41,065 nt of DNA, taken from the IMG/VR virus record IMGVR_UViG_3300017950_000019, positions 1-41,065 of that record. One strand, given 5' to 3'. This document shows, in pieces, positions 21,701-29,386 of this stretch; position 1 is the stretch's first letter, and the number at the start of each line of letters is the position of its first letter. Both the position numbers and the translations under genes were made by a program. The DNA comes from a virus. The notes under the pieces are model-generated. The model ran no database searches. It was not told where the DNA came from and worked only from the letters and a program-made list of their open reading frames with translations.

Positions 21701-24700
21701 TACAAAGCCAGACGATGGGGTCAACTATTTGAAGGTTCTGTTGTAGATGTGTATCAGTGGACAGAGAATACAGTGCCGCCAAGCGAATACACAGGAACTG
21801 GCACAGTTTACAGTACCACGAGTTACACTATGACAAGTGTGCTCGACAGTGCAGGAACTTTTGTAACTTATTATTACTATTGGGTAAAAGGCATCACAAG
21901 CGTAAGCCCGGGTAAAACTCTAAGTGCTGCTGGGGTAACACAGTATATCGAAAATCCACGTAGTAGTGGCATTAGTTATGCGGCTGCAATAACACCTAGC
22001 ACAACAGCACTTTACAACTGTAATAGTTTTATTAGTGCTAAAGATACAATTTTACACATCGAATTTGATAAAATTGCAAACACCGACAATGTCCATGCTG
22101 AATACGACTTGGTTACTGCTGGAAACCCTAGTAGTTTCCTTGGCGCCAGCCTTTATAGAAAGTTACTTGATAGTTTCTGTGGCGAAGATACACTAGGCAA
22201 CATAGTACCAGATGCAACATTAAGTGCAGCCGACGAGTACGGGGTTAACTTTAGACCAAGACAGAGCATGTTCAAAGATCGATTCCTTGCTCTTGACAAT
22301 TATCTATCACGAGCAAATAAAATTATGGCACTGTACCCTATTACAGACAGCAAGAAGTTTGATTTGCTTAATAGCGAAGAACCAGAGCCGACTAAAGATA
22401 GTGGCGCCTGGGATAAACGAATTGCAACATATGCAGAATTGACATATCAAGACCTGCGTCAAGTTCCTGTTGGATATATTTACTTGGTGGCAAGTGACAG
22501 CACTCAGCAAGGATTGTGGACAACTTATACAGTACAAGCAGATAAATCCTTGTTACTCAGTAGAGTTCAAACATACGATACTAAACTTTATTGGAGCTAT
22601 GTTGACTGGGTAGCAGTAGGATATGATGCATCAATTAGCCCAAAAACTGAAGTTGCAGTATACAGTGACCTACTTGCATTAACACCAGTAAATGGCCAAA
22701 CAGTAAAAGTAACTGCAAATAGTTTTGGCAAAAGCGAAATATACCAATGGACTAGTGCTTCTAATGAATGGGTGCGTGTACAGCTCACTGATGGTACAGT
22801 TGCAATCAATAATACTATTTGGGATTATTCAATTGGGCGATTTGGGTTTGATACTGAAGTTTTTGATGCACAAAGATTCGATCAAGCACCAAACACTGAA
22901 ACACGTCAGATTCTCAAAGCATTAAATCAAGAAATATTCACAACAGACTTAGAAATTCATCGAAATGAGCTACTAATTCAAACATTTGAATTTATTATAA
23001 CCGAGCAAACAGCACCAGACTGGTTGTTTAAGACTAGTTTGATTGATGTTTCGCACAAAATTCGCGACTTGCTTCCGTATCCGATTTATAAACGTGATAA
23101 CCAAGACTTTGTTAGCGATTACATCGATGAAATTAAACCTTATCATGTTCAAATTCGTGAATTTAACCTGCGTTATGAAGGCATTGACAGTTACAATGGT
23201 AGTGCTACAGATTTTGATGTGCCAGCTTATTATGACGAGCTAAGACAAGGATTCATATCGCCTATCTTGGACAACAACACTGACAATCCTATGTCATTGA
23301 GCAGCTTTCCTAGTACTGACCCAATATGGAAAACTTGGCCCTACAGCCAATGGATTAGCAACTACTTGCTAGAACTAAGCAGTGTTACTGTAATAAATGG
23401 TGGTTCGGGGTATACTGTTCCTCCACAAGTTATTGTAACAGGTGATGCAGATACACAAGCAACAATGGAAGCAAAAGTTAATAGTGCTGGGCAATTAATT
23501 AGTGTAACTGTGCTTACACCCGGAAGCGGATATACGACTACTCCAATTATTACTATCTCGGGTGGCAACGGCGTTGGTGCAACTGCAATTGCAGTGCTTG
23601 CGCCAAGTCTAGTTCGAGACATAGTAACAACAATCAAGTACGACAGAATTACTTACAACAGTCAAGTAGTTGATTGGCAAGCAAATACAGTTTATACTGC
23701 AAATGAACTTGTGCGATATCCTGTGCCTACTGTTGGCACGGTTGCTACAACACAAGCAAAAGTTTATCAAGTAATTGCAGACTTTACTAGTACCTCAACA
23801 TTCGATCCTGACAATTATACAATAGTTGATCCAAGTACACTAGACGGCGCAGACAGAACAATTGGTATGTATACGCCAACTCCATCTGATCCAGGTCGAG
23901 AATTAGCACAGCTAATGACAGGGATTGATTACCCTGGTGTACAAGTACAAGGACCAGACTTTGACCAAAACACCGGTTTTGATGTAGGCAACTACGATAT
24001 TAATCCGTTTGATAACATTGAGGTTGGCCCCGAGGGCTTGCCAACATACAGCGCCGAAATCTTGGATGTTATATATGAGAGCTCGTTTACTGATTCATAC
24101 TTGGGAATACGTGCAACTGATATTAATGTTGAAGGTGGCGAATTTATCGACACATATAGCTCACATGCACCAGAGGAACTAGTCCCAGGTAGTGAGTTTG
24201 ATACATTAGATCTCAAAGTTTACACTCGCCCAGGCAGTGATTGGTCTAATAACGGCCACGGCTTTAGCATCAAGGGTGTTAGCGTTGAGTACACCGGAGT
24301 TGGGACAACAGTTAGTTTTGCAGGTCTTATACAGCACCCCATTGAGCTTGAAGTTTATAACGAGCTCAGTGGACAAAATGTTGATCCAAGTAGCTACACT
24401 ATTAATTGGGTTACTAAAGTAATTACACTTAATAGTGGAAATGTAGGAGATGTGTTTGATGTTCAAATCTATGGACTAGGAGGTGGATCGCAACTTTACA
24501 AAGAAAGTTTTGTAGGCAACACCATCACCAATGCAACACAGCAGATTAACGTAGCATACACAGAAATTGCCGAGATGGTTGTGTTTGTTAATGGCGCACT
24601 TTTTACAAACTACACTTATGCAGCCAGCGGCAGTTTTGCAACTGATGTAACATTTAATACACAGCCCACGTCAACTGATTGGGTTACTATTGTTGCACTT

Positions 24701-26221
24701 GGAGTAACAACACCAACGCAACTAAGTTGGAGTGCACCTCAAATACAACGTTTCACCCACGACGGCAGTACATCTCAATATGCACTAACAAACAGTTTAC
24801 AAGGAACAAACATTGTTAACATGTTAGTTGAACGTGATGGTTTACGTTTGAGAGCACCAGAGGGCATTGAATATACTAGCGACGGATCAAGTTTGGGTCC
24901 TTACTATTTGAGTACAACAGGTAAAACAAATCAAGGATTAATTGCAGACAACGATGTAATTGTGTACGTTGATAACGTACAACAGAATCTAGCAGTTGAT
25001 TGGACACTAAGCGAGTTTGACGGCAGTAGCGACAGGTATGTTGAATTTAATGCAAATGCACAACCAGCAGATGGTGCAAAAATTCTGATTGCAGTAACAA
25101 CTGAAGCTGATTATACAATAGTGAACACAAATGATTTATTGTTGCGGGTTGGTGCTATACCCGATACACCGTTTACTGTATATACATTCAATGACACATC
25201 AGAGCAAAGCATTATTACCAAGGTATACCAAGGGCCTACTACTGAGGGTGCAACTACTAGTATTGCATTTGATGAAAATGACTATGACGACAGCCCATTT
25301 GACTACACAATTGGTATATCTATAGAGACTAACAATTTTGCTCTCGGTAGACTTGTAACCAATCCTGAAAGAATGTTTGTATCGCTAAATGGCAAGTATC
25401 TTAGAAACGGTGTAGACTTTGAACTAAGTACTGGCACGGACGGGCTTAGTGTTCTTACTGTCAATGGCAGTATACTCGGACCTATTGATGTGTTGATAGT
25501 AACTATATTTACAATGAGTGTCGTTCCGGATAGTTTGAACTTCCGTATCTTCCAGGACATGTTGGGAAATCAAAAAATACTCAAACTGAACACCGGCAAT
25601 ACCACTGAGTTAACATCTGCACTAGCAATAGACGATGATGTTGTTTATGTTAAGGATGCAAGCAAATTGAGTGCACCAAATCTAGAATCAAATATATTTG
25701 GACAGATGATAGTTGGTGCAGAGCGTATCACTTACAGATCACGGGATTTGTCAAACAACACTGTTAGTGGATTGCGCAGAGGTGTAGCCGGTACCGGTGC
25801 AATGGCGCACGTTAGTGGCGTAAGTGTCAGTGATGTTGGGCTAGCACAACAGTTGCCAAGTACGTATCAGCAAAAAACTACAACTGATAAAACAAATATT
25901 GGCGACGGTTCAACTACCACCTTTATTGGGTCTGGGATTGTTGTACCATCAACAGTTGACAGTACAGAACTCGACGAAGCAGTTAGAGTTAGCGTTGGCG
26001 GCACAGAGCTGATCAATACTGTTGATTATACTGTAACTCAAGTTGATGCAACCCAAGTTGAAGTAACACTTACAACTGCACCAGCTGATGGCGTAGAAAT
26101 TGATATCTCAATAGTCAATGGTAACGTAATGTACAAACAAGGAAATAATACAGCAAGTAACGGAATTGCATTGCAAGATCAAACTACCGTAGCAGCATTA
26201 TTTCTTAAAGACCAAGGTTAA
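12716..26221 (+). CDS. giant tail or baseplate structural protein with FG-GAP propeller
   Basis: A single open frame of 4501 residues, the largest protein here by far. It lies where T4 has gp7, but I see no convincing gp7 match. From the N-terminus: a unique region opening MAKRIRSEQFLPEIFQTP, long beta-rich segments, seven FG-GAP blades (2190-2892), a helical stretch near 3180-3260 (SRANKIMALYPITDSKKFDL), two GGSGYT-type repeats (3562-3634), the block DINVEGGEFIDTYSSHAPEE near 3800, and a C-terminal series of beta modules. At least eight modules share a pattern of V-x-VNG-x-L, then DYT, then FN-x-P-A-x-G-x-x-I, as in phage fibre repeats. FG-GAP blades in integrins bind ligands and calcium. 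A role in host contact or in joining fibres to the baseplate is inference. It has no signal peptide or enzyme motifs. Confidence 0.8.
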   Translation: MAKRIRSEQFLPEIFQTPTNKQLLRSTLDQLYQNPKLKPTQGYIGRKIGPGVTASDNYVLEPTETRTNYQMEPGVVQLKPNTNQVENAITYPGIIDSLKMQGADVSRHDRLFNSEYYSFDPFVDYDKYVNFGQYYWVPSGPDSVDVFSNSIPVQDDFDVEDTDDGYTFSGEAGTLPTLSFVREGNYTFNINSPGNNFWIQSVPGTSGVVPSQPNQSSRQVLGVSNNGEDAGTVTFDVPAKSAQNFYFTLTDIGATDLIDGTLKFTDINNQYVDEFLATNGGIDGISDLENRTLILTNTGNDGWEIQTPFDTEGNGYGENPFDDSTPIATDAERYVQWRINFNYADPDRPYMELTVNQSIANLSKTNIEYGANNAGATWYKNAEGTMERQPLITANSDILYYQGGSDETNFGIIRIVDQENAADLNISEILGKTNYTSPNGVVFTNGLKVRFIGTVVPASYENNEYYVEGVGTSIDLLLTDNFVTPEKYTASTSVPYDSNPYDEGNFDETLNAPTEQDYLTVNRASIDRNAWSRSNRWFHIDVLDATATYNNVPLTINNDNRAKRPILEFRKNLKLFNAGTEGINSIDIIDFSETDAFSNINGTIGYSIDGYSLISGSQVIFAADADPEVRNKIYEVQFVELTPGATPIIDLQPASLTTPDVPANTTTVVMSGNTQQGKAYWFNGTNWISAQQKTKVNQAPLFDIFDSNGYSYSDTTVYPSSTFVGTKLFSYAVGSGATDTIIEQPLKYATIANVGDIVFDNNLYVDTFVYVNGTVSVTKTIDEGTVRQYNTRTTFDKLLGWQTSFTKTVQRQSFSFEYKSLPLVLDVQVIADKSLIPVKVYVEGQFVLPENYTYATNVDSTTTITFNTDKQPAVDAIVEVQVISNTESGVAFYTIPVNLESNALNENSNGFTLGTIRKHYESICQNLENFSGKIHGANNVRDLGNVVPFGGLILQQSAPLSMMTNFINGRDFEFFRALEFNATEYNKTKNKILNYVAQNDWQSKTTAEILDDTLDAINSGKNQLSPFYWTDAIPSGPVFELTTYTVSAITTNVFDTLYSYNMFAANYAGILVYHTPKSTGIETILIGNGHDYTVAADGPRITINTENVTLATGDIISIREYTSTSGSYVPATPSMMGMYEIFKPEKFEDTTYVEPQQVIRGHDGSITIAWDEGDFRNNVLLEFEKRVYNNIKISAESRKTLPISAADVIPGQFRTTDYSLATINSMLAVSFLSWAGGNRVPYKNQDYIATNEFTWNYSNSTNRLSGDSLLGGWRAIYFQLYDTDSPDTRPWEMLGLSEKPSWWETRYGPAPYTSGNLVLWEDLAAGRVADPIAPYVLPDYVRPGLLNVIPTDSQGRLLSPFDSVVGNYDQNSFKKSWVTGDMGPAETAWRRSSYYPFAIQRLLALTKPADYFSLYSDRDAWNYNAVFGQYLLNNRFRLNASQIGIYGNGSIKNSYINFIVDYNRVTGLDSTTLLTDKLANIDVRLCYRMAAFSDQNYLKIFSEKSSPNSLNASLLLPDESYQLFLYQNPSFSEIQYSSVIVQRTTTGYTVSGYSTTKPYFSILESVPSGNFNRMTVNGETFRVANTYSNNVITVPYGYEFTSKNGVVDFLVSYGKLLESQGMAFESREDTVILNWDQMAQEFLYWAGQAWIAGSLINLNPAANVLKLEQPNSVVESLKNENINDVLLDQNYTPLTTNEYAVERLDNELKLVGLNNQTFSYLNARFTSYEHIIVFDNVSIFNDLVYEPKTAARQSRLLLNGYTVYDWNGTLDAQGFILNEDNIKPWVPNQAYTKGQIVFYKNSYWSAVELLAPTEKFDFSKWIKSDYNKIQKGLLPNLSSKASGLQENYDIHTANLEDDATLLGMGLIGFRPRQYMQNLNLDDISQAGLYSQFLGTKGTLQAAEVFKSANLGKEQAEYEIFENWAIQRGIYGASANRSYYELQLDESKLLGNPTTIDVVNAGETSTANQTVLVNNLYKQSYKITDPDILPTVSQIPQDVGLPSAGYVNYDDVDIKVFDYNDLTNVILNMEKVTVGTNVWVAKDNRYDWNIYRTNLVNANVVRVFDNLNGTCTVTFDVNHGLLAADRLVIKYFNNNVDGAYIVKSVTGLKTLVLDLVLLGNTTDVTGNGRAFVLESVRVAQPADIANLSFVNDILPTNEVWADNNGSDNWEVLEKINPFGEPSDLASPTTEMNSRFGTAIAQGLRNQGLIVGAPGFNSGVGAINAYNSSEGVYVETSTISPATTGFSGFGSSLAVGDFDWAIVGASASDSNRGYAVAINRNPTNGSYRQTQIFVGAAGTPEHGHGVAISRDERWMYISSPATNEIDAYNLVDVQNQAIEYTGDSTTTRFAITPDIVVSDQTQIGVTVNNINKPVGGDWVLETISGVTYVTFNAALNNGDALRITRFQGFTDNNAVAKTTFDTSMLYTVSDIYSFAVYVNNVLQRPTIDYTFVGDDVVLTSPATGTVVINSKNYWKHIDTFTVSGIVGGARLGQSISTTTDGRQIMIGAPDDTVGSDTLAGTVHIIDRSVERFQVIDATVKTYTVTDTPNGPVSVTVNGNYLIPTNNFNNPQFSVAGNVITIGTTANPVTLNVGDIIEIETNTFRLMQSIQSTAPGASYNFGSVVKNCPTNCSLYVGVPNDSAIKPEAGSVERWANQSRLFGTITGTIANPVLTVGNSIRINNYYVVLTGTTVASLVGDINDANIPNITAIDNAGKLLLTLQNVAAGDEFIKLQVLPGAGTAYADLGIEQMVFAQQITSPIVQAYGHFGTSASISNNALTLVVGAPDSTAIMATTFDAATTDFDSGSTPFNDPVTQSGVAITYDFLNAANPSITNFGKFVFGQQIFDTTINSLDKFGSAVDYRNGTLLVGAPNNDLDDSTDLNSGRTIQVINAKKELAWKIVYKQEPVVNTALLNSVFLYDKRSNDVTNYLDFIDPLNGKILGAAQANINYTGGVDPAAYNTGEVNNFGSQWNSNHLGEMWWDLSTVRFIDYHQDTIEYKARRWGQLFEGSVVDVYQWTENTVPPSEYTGTGTVYSTTSYTMTSVLDSAGTFVTYYYYWVKGITSVSPGKTLSAAGVTQYIENPRSSGISYAAAITPSTTALYNCNSFISAKDTILHIEFDKIANTDNVHAEYDLVTAGNPSSFLGASLYRKLLDSFCGEDTLGNIVPDATLSAADEYGVNFRPRQSMFKDRFLALDNYLSRANKIMALYPITDSKKFDLLNSEEPEPTKDSGAWDKRIATYAELTYQDLRQVPVGYIYLVASDSTQQGLWTTYTVQADKSLLLSRVQTYDTKLYWSYVDWVAVGYDASISPKTEVAVYSDLLALTPVNGQTVKVTANSFGKSEIYQWTSASNEWVRVQLTDGTVAINNTIWDYSIGRFGFDTEVFDAQRFDQAPNTETRQILKALNQEIFTTDLEIHRNELLIQTFEFIITEQTAPDWLFKTSLIDVSHKIRDLLPYPIYKRDNQDFVSDYIDEIKPYHVQIREFNLRYEGIDSYNGSATDFDVPAYYDELRQGFISPILDNNTDNPMSLSSFPSTDPIWKTWPYSQWISNYLLELSSVTVINGGSGYTVPPQVIVTGDADTQATMEAKVNSAGQLISVTVLTPGSGYTTTPIITISGGNGVGATAIAVLAPSLVRDIVTTIKYDRITYNSQVVDWQANTVYTANELVRYPVPTVGTVATTQAKVYQVIADFTSTSTFDPDNYTIVDPSTLDGADRTIGMYTPTPSDPGRELAQLMTGIDYPGVQVQGPDFDQNTGFDVGNYDINPFDNIEVGPEGLPTYSAEILDVIYESSFTDSYLGIRATDINVEGGEFIDTYSSHAPEELVPGSEFDTLDLKVYTRPGSDWSNNGHGFSIKGVSVEYTGVGTTVSFAGLIQHPIELEVYNELSGQNVDPSSYTINWVTKVITLNSGNVGDVFDVQIYGLGGGSQLYKESFVGNTITNATQQINVAYTEIAEMVVFVNGALFTNYTYAASGSFATDVTFNTQPTSTDWVTIVALGVTTPTQLSWSAPQIQRFTHDGSTSQYALTNSLQGTNIVNMLVERDGLRLRAPEGIEYTSDGSSLGPYYLSTTGKTNQGLIADNDVIVYVDNVQQNLAVDWTLSEFDGSSDRYVEFNANAQPADGAKILIAVTTEADYTIVNTNDLLLRVGAIPDTPFTVYTFNDTSEQSIITKVYQGPTTEGATTSIAFDENDYDDSPFDYTIGISIETNNFALGRLVTNPERMFVSLNGKYLRNGVDFELSTGTDGLSVLTVNGSILGPIDVLIVTIFTMSVVPDSLNFRIFQDMLGNQKILKLNTGNTTELTSALAIDDDVVYVKDASKLSAPNLESNIFGQMIVGAERITYRSRDLSNNTVSGLRRGVAGTGAMAHVSGVSVSDVGLAQQLPSTYQQKTTTDKTNIGDGSTTTFIGSGIVVPSTVDSTELDEAVRVSVGGTELINTVDYTVTQVDATQVEVTLTTAPADGVEIDISIVNGNVMYKQGNNTASNGIALQDQTTVAALFLKDQG
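19282..21390 (+). repeat. seven FG-GAP-type propeller blades inside the giant protein
   Basis: Seven copies of an FG-x(n)-VGAP pattern are visible at residues about 2194-2892: RFGTAIAQ/LIVGAP, GFGSSLAV/AIVGAS, GHGVAIS/MYISSP, RLGQSIS/IMIGAP, NFGSVVK/LYVGVP, HFGTSAS/LVVGAP and KFGSAVD/LLVGAPNN. Seven matches a complete integrin-alpha-type propeller. Other beta modules of the VNG...DYT type are inserted between blades 3 and 4, 4 and 5, and 5 and 6. Confidence 0.75.
23396..23617 (+). repeat. tandem GSGYT beta repeat inside the giant protein
   Basis: Two adjacent copies of about 40 residues: NGGSGYTVPPQVIVTGDA (from 3561) and TPGSGYTTTPIITISGGN (from 3601). Each is followed by an Ala-rich strand (TQATMEAKV, GVGATAIAVL). 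This looks like an internal duplication of a small beta unit. Confidence 0.6.
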
Positions 26222-26228
26222 CTAGATA

Positions 26229-26236
26229 GGTAAATA
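26229..26236 (+). promoter_or_regulatory. late-box-like GGTAAATA (weak)
   Basis: GGTAAATAC ends four bases before the ATG at 26241. It shares TAAATAC with the other gap boxes but has GG in place of TA and leaves no room for a leader, so promoter activity for this gene is doubtful. Confidence 0.2.
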
Positions 26237-26240
26237 CAGC

Positions 26241-26906
26241 ATGGAAGTAGATAAAGATAACGTTAACGAGATGTCAATGGAACAAAATAAAGAAGTTGCG
26301 CCAAACGAAAATGGCCAGGTTGCTATTAGTGGGCACATCAAAATTTTTGATCCAAACACCGATGAAGTAATTATAGATAAACGCAATGCAATTCATTATG
26401 AAAATATGAGCGAAGCACTTGCGAATAGTCTTGCAAATAAAAGCATTGGACAAATCTATAATATGTCATTTGGAAACGGCGGAAGTAGTGTAGACCCAAC
26501 AGGGGTTATTACATATTTGCCACCTAACACTACAGGGCAAAACGCTAATCTGTATAATCCAACTTATTCAAAAGTAGTCGACGACAACAGTGCATCAAAC
26601 ACTGACACTAGTAGAAACAAACTAACAGTGACGCATACTACTGGTAAAGTGTATACAGACATTCTAGTTAGTTGTCTGTTAGATTATGGAGAGCCAAGTG
26701 GACAACAGGCATTTGATAATTCAACAGATTTTAATGGAGATTATGTGTTTGATGAACTTGGACTTAAAGTTTGGAACGGCAGTGCAACTAATTTGCGACT
26801 AATAACACATGTTATTTTTCACCCGGTTCAAAAATCATTGAACAGACAAATACAAATTGATTACACAGTGCGCATTCAGACTTTAACAAATCTTAGTGCA
26901 ACATAA
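26241..26906 (+). CDS. virion structural protein, function unknown
   Basis: A 221-residue protein. The N-terminal 25 residues are acidic and probably disordered (MEVDKDNVNEMSMEQNKEV). The rest is beta-rich with GHIKIFDPNTDEVIIDKRNA (31-50), a helix ALANSLANKSIGQIYNMSFG, and near the C-terminus DELGLKVWNGSATN and RQIQIDYTVRIQTL. The pattern is typical of small tail-fibre or baseplate accessory proteins in marine T4-like phages. I do not recognise a named T4 homologue (gp8 and gp9 are possible by position only). It sits between the giant structural gene and two fibre genes and would be transcribed with them late in infection. Confidence 0.6.
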   Translation: MEVDKDNVNEMSMEQNKEVAPNENGQVAISGHIKIFDPNTDEVIIDKRNAIHYENMSEALANSLANKSIGQIYNMSFGNGGSSVDPTGVITYLPPNTTGQNANLYNPTYSKVVDDNSASNTDTSRNKLTVTHTTGKVYTDILVSCLLDYGEPSGQQAFDNSTDFNGDYVFDELGLKVWNGSATNLRLITHVIFHPVQKSLNRQIQIDYTVRIQTLTNLSAT

Positions 26907-26909
26907 ATA
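26902..26909 (+). promoter_or_regulatory. late promoter box CATAAATA (first of two)
   Basis: CATAAATAC overlaps the stop codon of the 221-residue gene and lies 50 bases before the next ATG. A second, perfect box follows at 26927. Confidence 0.45.
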
Positions 26910-26926
26910 CACGTATATTATAAAGA

Positions 26927-26934
26927 TATAAATA
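26927..26934 (+). promoter_or_regulatory. consensus late promoter TATAAATA before the fibre genes
   Basis: This is an exact match to the T4 late promoter TATAAATA, 25 bases before the ATG at 26960, with a GGAG ribosome site at 26946-26949. Of the boxes I found in gaps it is the best, and it precedes the tail-fibre genes. Confidence 0.75.
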
Positions 26935-26959
26935 CACTTGGAAACGGAGTAATAAACAA

Positions 26960-28351
26960 ATGGCGTATACCATTAACAAAACAGATGGTACAATCTTTGC
27001 AGTAGTTGCAGATGGTACTATTAACACAGATTCAAGCCAAGTCATTGTAGGTAAAAACTACGCAGGCTATGGCGAGTTCCTAGGAGAGAACTTTGTTCAC
27101 TTGTTGGAAAATGCAGCAAACACAACTGCACCAGGCACACCTTTGCAAGGGCAATTATGGTATGACCAAACCAACAACGTTATTAAAGTATATAACGGCA
27201 CATTGTTCAAGTCTATTTCAGGAGCAACTTCATCATCAACAGCACCGACTAGTAATGTAGCAGGTGATCTTTGGTTTGATACAGTAAATGATCAACTTAA
27301 AGTCTACAGTGGTAGTTCTTTTGTAACAATTGGCCCAGCGTTTACTAGCGGCGAAGGCACATCTGGTGCTATTGTTGATACAATTACTGACAGTAGCCCT
27401 GGTTCAGATCATGTTGTTGTGTTGATGTATGTTAACAACGTTATTTGTGGTATTTGGTCTAAAGACGCAACGTTTACTCCGGCTGCGGCACTTTCAGGCT
27501 TTGCTACAATTTCTCCAGGTCTAAACATGAGTACCACAGTAGCTGGTGCAACATTTAAAGGTACAGCAAGTGACAGTGATGGACTAGAAGGACTCACAGC
27601 GTCCCAGTTTATGCGCTCAGATGCAGCTACTAGTACAACTGGAACAGTAAGTGTATTAAATGATACAGGTATCTATTTTGGTGCTGACAACGATGGTCGA
27701 CTAAATGTTAGTGGCACAGATGTGTACTTTCAAAACCAAACACAAGATGGCGATATTATAATTCGTGTCAACGACGGCGGTTCGCAAACTACTGCTATGA
27801 CAATTGATGGCGCATCTTCAGTTGTTACTGTTAACACCAGCTTGGTTTCATCAGGCTCGGTAACAGCTGCCAGTATATTAAATGGCAACGCTAACGGTGT
27901 CGGAAATATTGGATCAAGTACTGGATATTTTAACACAGTATTTGCTAAAGCAACGTCTGCACAATACGCTGACTTGGCGGAGCGTTTTGCATCTGATGCA
28001 ATATATGCTCCGGGTACAGTTGTTGAGCTTGGCGGCAGTGAAGAAATTACAATTTGTGTAGATGATCTTTCGCCTAGCGTGTTTGGCGTAGTATCAACTC
28101 AGCCGGCTTATACTATGAATGCAGGCTCTGGCAACAACGACACACATCCAGCAATTGCTATGACCGGGCGTGTTCCAGTTATGACAATGGGTTTTGTAAC
28201 CAAAGGTGATAGACTAGTAAGTGCAGGAAATGGCGCAGCTAGAGCAGCAACATTAGATGAGGTCACAGCCTTTAACGTAATTGGCCGTGCTCTAGCGGAT
28301 AAAACAAGTGATGGTCTTGGCACTGTAGAAGCAATTGTGAAAATTAGCTAA
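26960..28351 (+). CDS. tail-fibre-type protein with C-terminal YADLAER domain
   Basis: A 463-residue protein. The N-terminus (MAYTINKTDGTIFAVVADGT) is followed by two similar short units, GQLWYDQTNNVIKVYNGTLF (64-83) and GDLWFDTVNDQLKVYSGSSF (102-121), which are typical of cyanophage-style fibre proteins. The middle is Gly/Ser/Thr-rich beta sequence with DNDGRLNVSGTDVYF and AMTIDGASSVVTVNT. The C-terminal domain (about 329-463) starts with KATSAQYADLAERFASD and has PGTVVELGGSEEIT and FGVVSTQPAYTMN. This domain is common at the ends of marine phage fibres and resembles self-cleaving or trimerising fibre tips. Whether it cleaves cannot be seen. It is preceded by the best late promoter in the window, and a role in host recognition is likely. 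Confidence 0.75.
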   Translation: MAYTINKTDGTIFAVVADGTINTDSSQVIVGKNYAGYGEFLGENFVHLLENAANTTAPGTPLQGQLWYDQTNNVIKVYNGTLFKSISGATSSSTAPTSNVAGDLWFDTVNDQLKVYSGSSFVTIGPAFTSGEGTSGAIVDTITDSSPGSDHVVVLMYVNNVICGIWSKDATFTPAAALSGFATISPGLNMSTTVAGATFKGTASDSDGLEGLTASQFMRSDAATSTTGTVSVLNDTGIYFGADNDGRLNVSGTDVYFQNQTQDGDIIIRVNDGGSQTTAMTIDGASSVVTVNTSLVSSGSVTAASILNGNANGVGNIGSSTGYFNTVFAKATSAQYADLAERFASDAIYAPGTVVELGGSEEITICVDDLSPSVFGVVSTQPAYTMNAGSGNNDTHPAIAMTGRVPVMTMGFVTKGDRLVSAGNGAARAATLDEVTAFNVIGRALADKTSDGLGTVEAIVKIS

Positions 28352-28354
28352 TAC

Positions 28355-28362
28355 GGTAAATA
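28355..28362 (+). promoter_or_regulatory. late-box-like GGTAAATA in the fibre gap (weak)
   Basis: GGTAAATAA lies just after the previous stop and 86 bases before the next ATG. It resembles the other gap boxes only in TAAATA. A TATAAT also occurs in this gap (28395-28400) without a recognisable -35. Confidence 0.2.
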
Positions 28363-28401
28363 ATAATAAGAAGTATAACCCAGCTACACTCTGATATAAT
28401 A

Positions 28402-28425
28402 TAGTAGCATAGGAAATAGCTACTA
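28402..28425 (+). other. small hairpin in the leader of the second fibre gene
   Basis: TAGTAGC (28402-28408) and GCTACTA (28419-28425) can pair around a 10-base loop. An A-rich run, not a T run, follows, so it is not an intrinsic terminator. It lies just before the AAAAGGAA ribosome site of the gene at 28449. The stem is short and could be chance. Confidence 0.3.
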
Positions 28426-28448
28426 ATAAAAAAAGGAATAGTACTAAA

Positions 28449-29363
28449 ATGGCATACACAGCAGGAGACGTAATTTCACATGCAGATTACAATGACTTCG
28501 CTCAAAAAACAGATACAGTATGGGGTGTCGGCGACGGAACCGACGGCTATGGGCAAACTAACACAATTGGTACTGTAACAGGTGGCAACACTATCACTGC
28601 TACGCAGTGGGCAACATTGCTTGCAAGAATTACTAGTACAGCTAACCACCAAGGGACATCAATTACAGCAATAACAAGTCCAACAGCCGGTGATACTATC
28701 TCGGCATACGCTGCGCTAGCAACAAATGTTTCAGCTATACAAGATAATAACAATGCTGCTGCTAGTGGCTCCGATGCAACAGAATCTACTACAACAACTA
28801 GTGCATGGACTGCAACTGCAACAACAACTAAGACTGTTTCATTTGCAAGCTATAACCAACTGCGTTATTTCTTTAATGCAGGTGGTATGATTAGAATGAG
28901 CTTTAGTCGAACTGGCGGCTCTGCAAGTGATCAAAACACATCGTGGACAAACTTATTAGATCAAGCTGGTACAATTGTGTTAACAGGGTCCGGTAATCCG
29001 GGTCTTAATAAAACAATTGCAGGGGTAAACTACTTCGGTACTACTAGAATTGGTGGCAGCGGAACTCCAGATACGCTAGCCGAAGGAGTCGGTGCTTACA
29101 ATCTTACTGGCACCAGCCAAACACTTTACAAGCAATTTGCTACTACATACACTTATACATCAAACTACACTGAAATTACAGCAACAATCAGTGGATCAAC
29201 TATTACATTCGTAGTAACGCTAAATGATGTTAGTACACCAGGTCTTGATAGTATTGATGGAACACTTACCATGAACACTGTAGTTCGTCAACCGTCAACT
29301 ACATACATTGCAAGTACATGGGGTACAGTAACACAAAATACTGCATCCTGGACGCTAACTTAA
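28449..29363 (+). CDS. tail-fibre-type virion protein
   Basis: A 304-residue protein rich in Thr, Ser, Ala and Gly. The N-terminus MAYTAGDVISHADYNDFAQK and the following TVWGVGDGTDGYGQ resemble the start of small structural proteins in marine phages. A helical part (ATQWATLLARITSTANHQG, about 51-69) is followed by beta-rich sequence with YFFNAGGMIRMSFSRTGG near 138-155. Cysteine is absent. It has no enzyme motif and I cannot give it a T4 name. An AAAAGGAA site lies 11 bases before the ATG. It is the last of the structural genes; a strong hairpin then separates it from the accessory operon. Confidence 0.65.
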   Translation: MAYTAGDVISHADYNDFAQKTDTVWGVGDGTDGYGQTNTIGTVTGGNTITATQWATLLARITSTANHQGTSITAITSPTAGDTISAYAALATNVSAIQDNNNAAASGSDATESTTTTSAWTATATTTKTVSFASYNQLRYFFNAGGMIRMSFSRTGGSASDQNTSWTNLLDQAGTIVLTGSGNPGLNKTIAGVNYFGTTRIGGSGTPDTLAEGVGAYNLTGTSQTLYKQFATTYTYTSNYTEITATISGSTITFVVTLNDVSTPGLDSIDGTLTMNTVVRQPSTTYIASTWGTVTQNTASWTLT

Positions 29364-29386
29364 TATTTAAAAATTTAATCAGGTCA

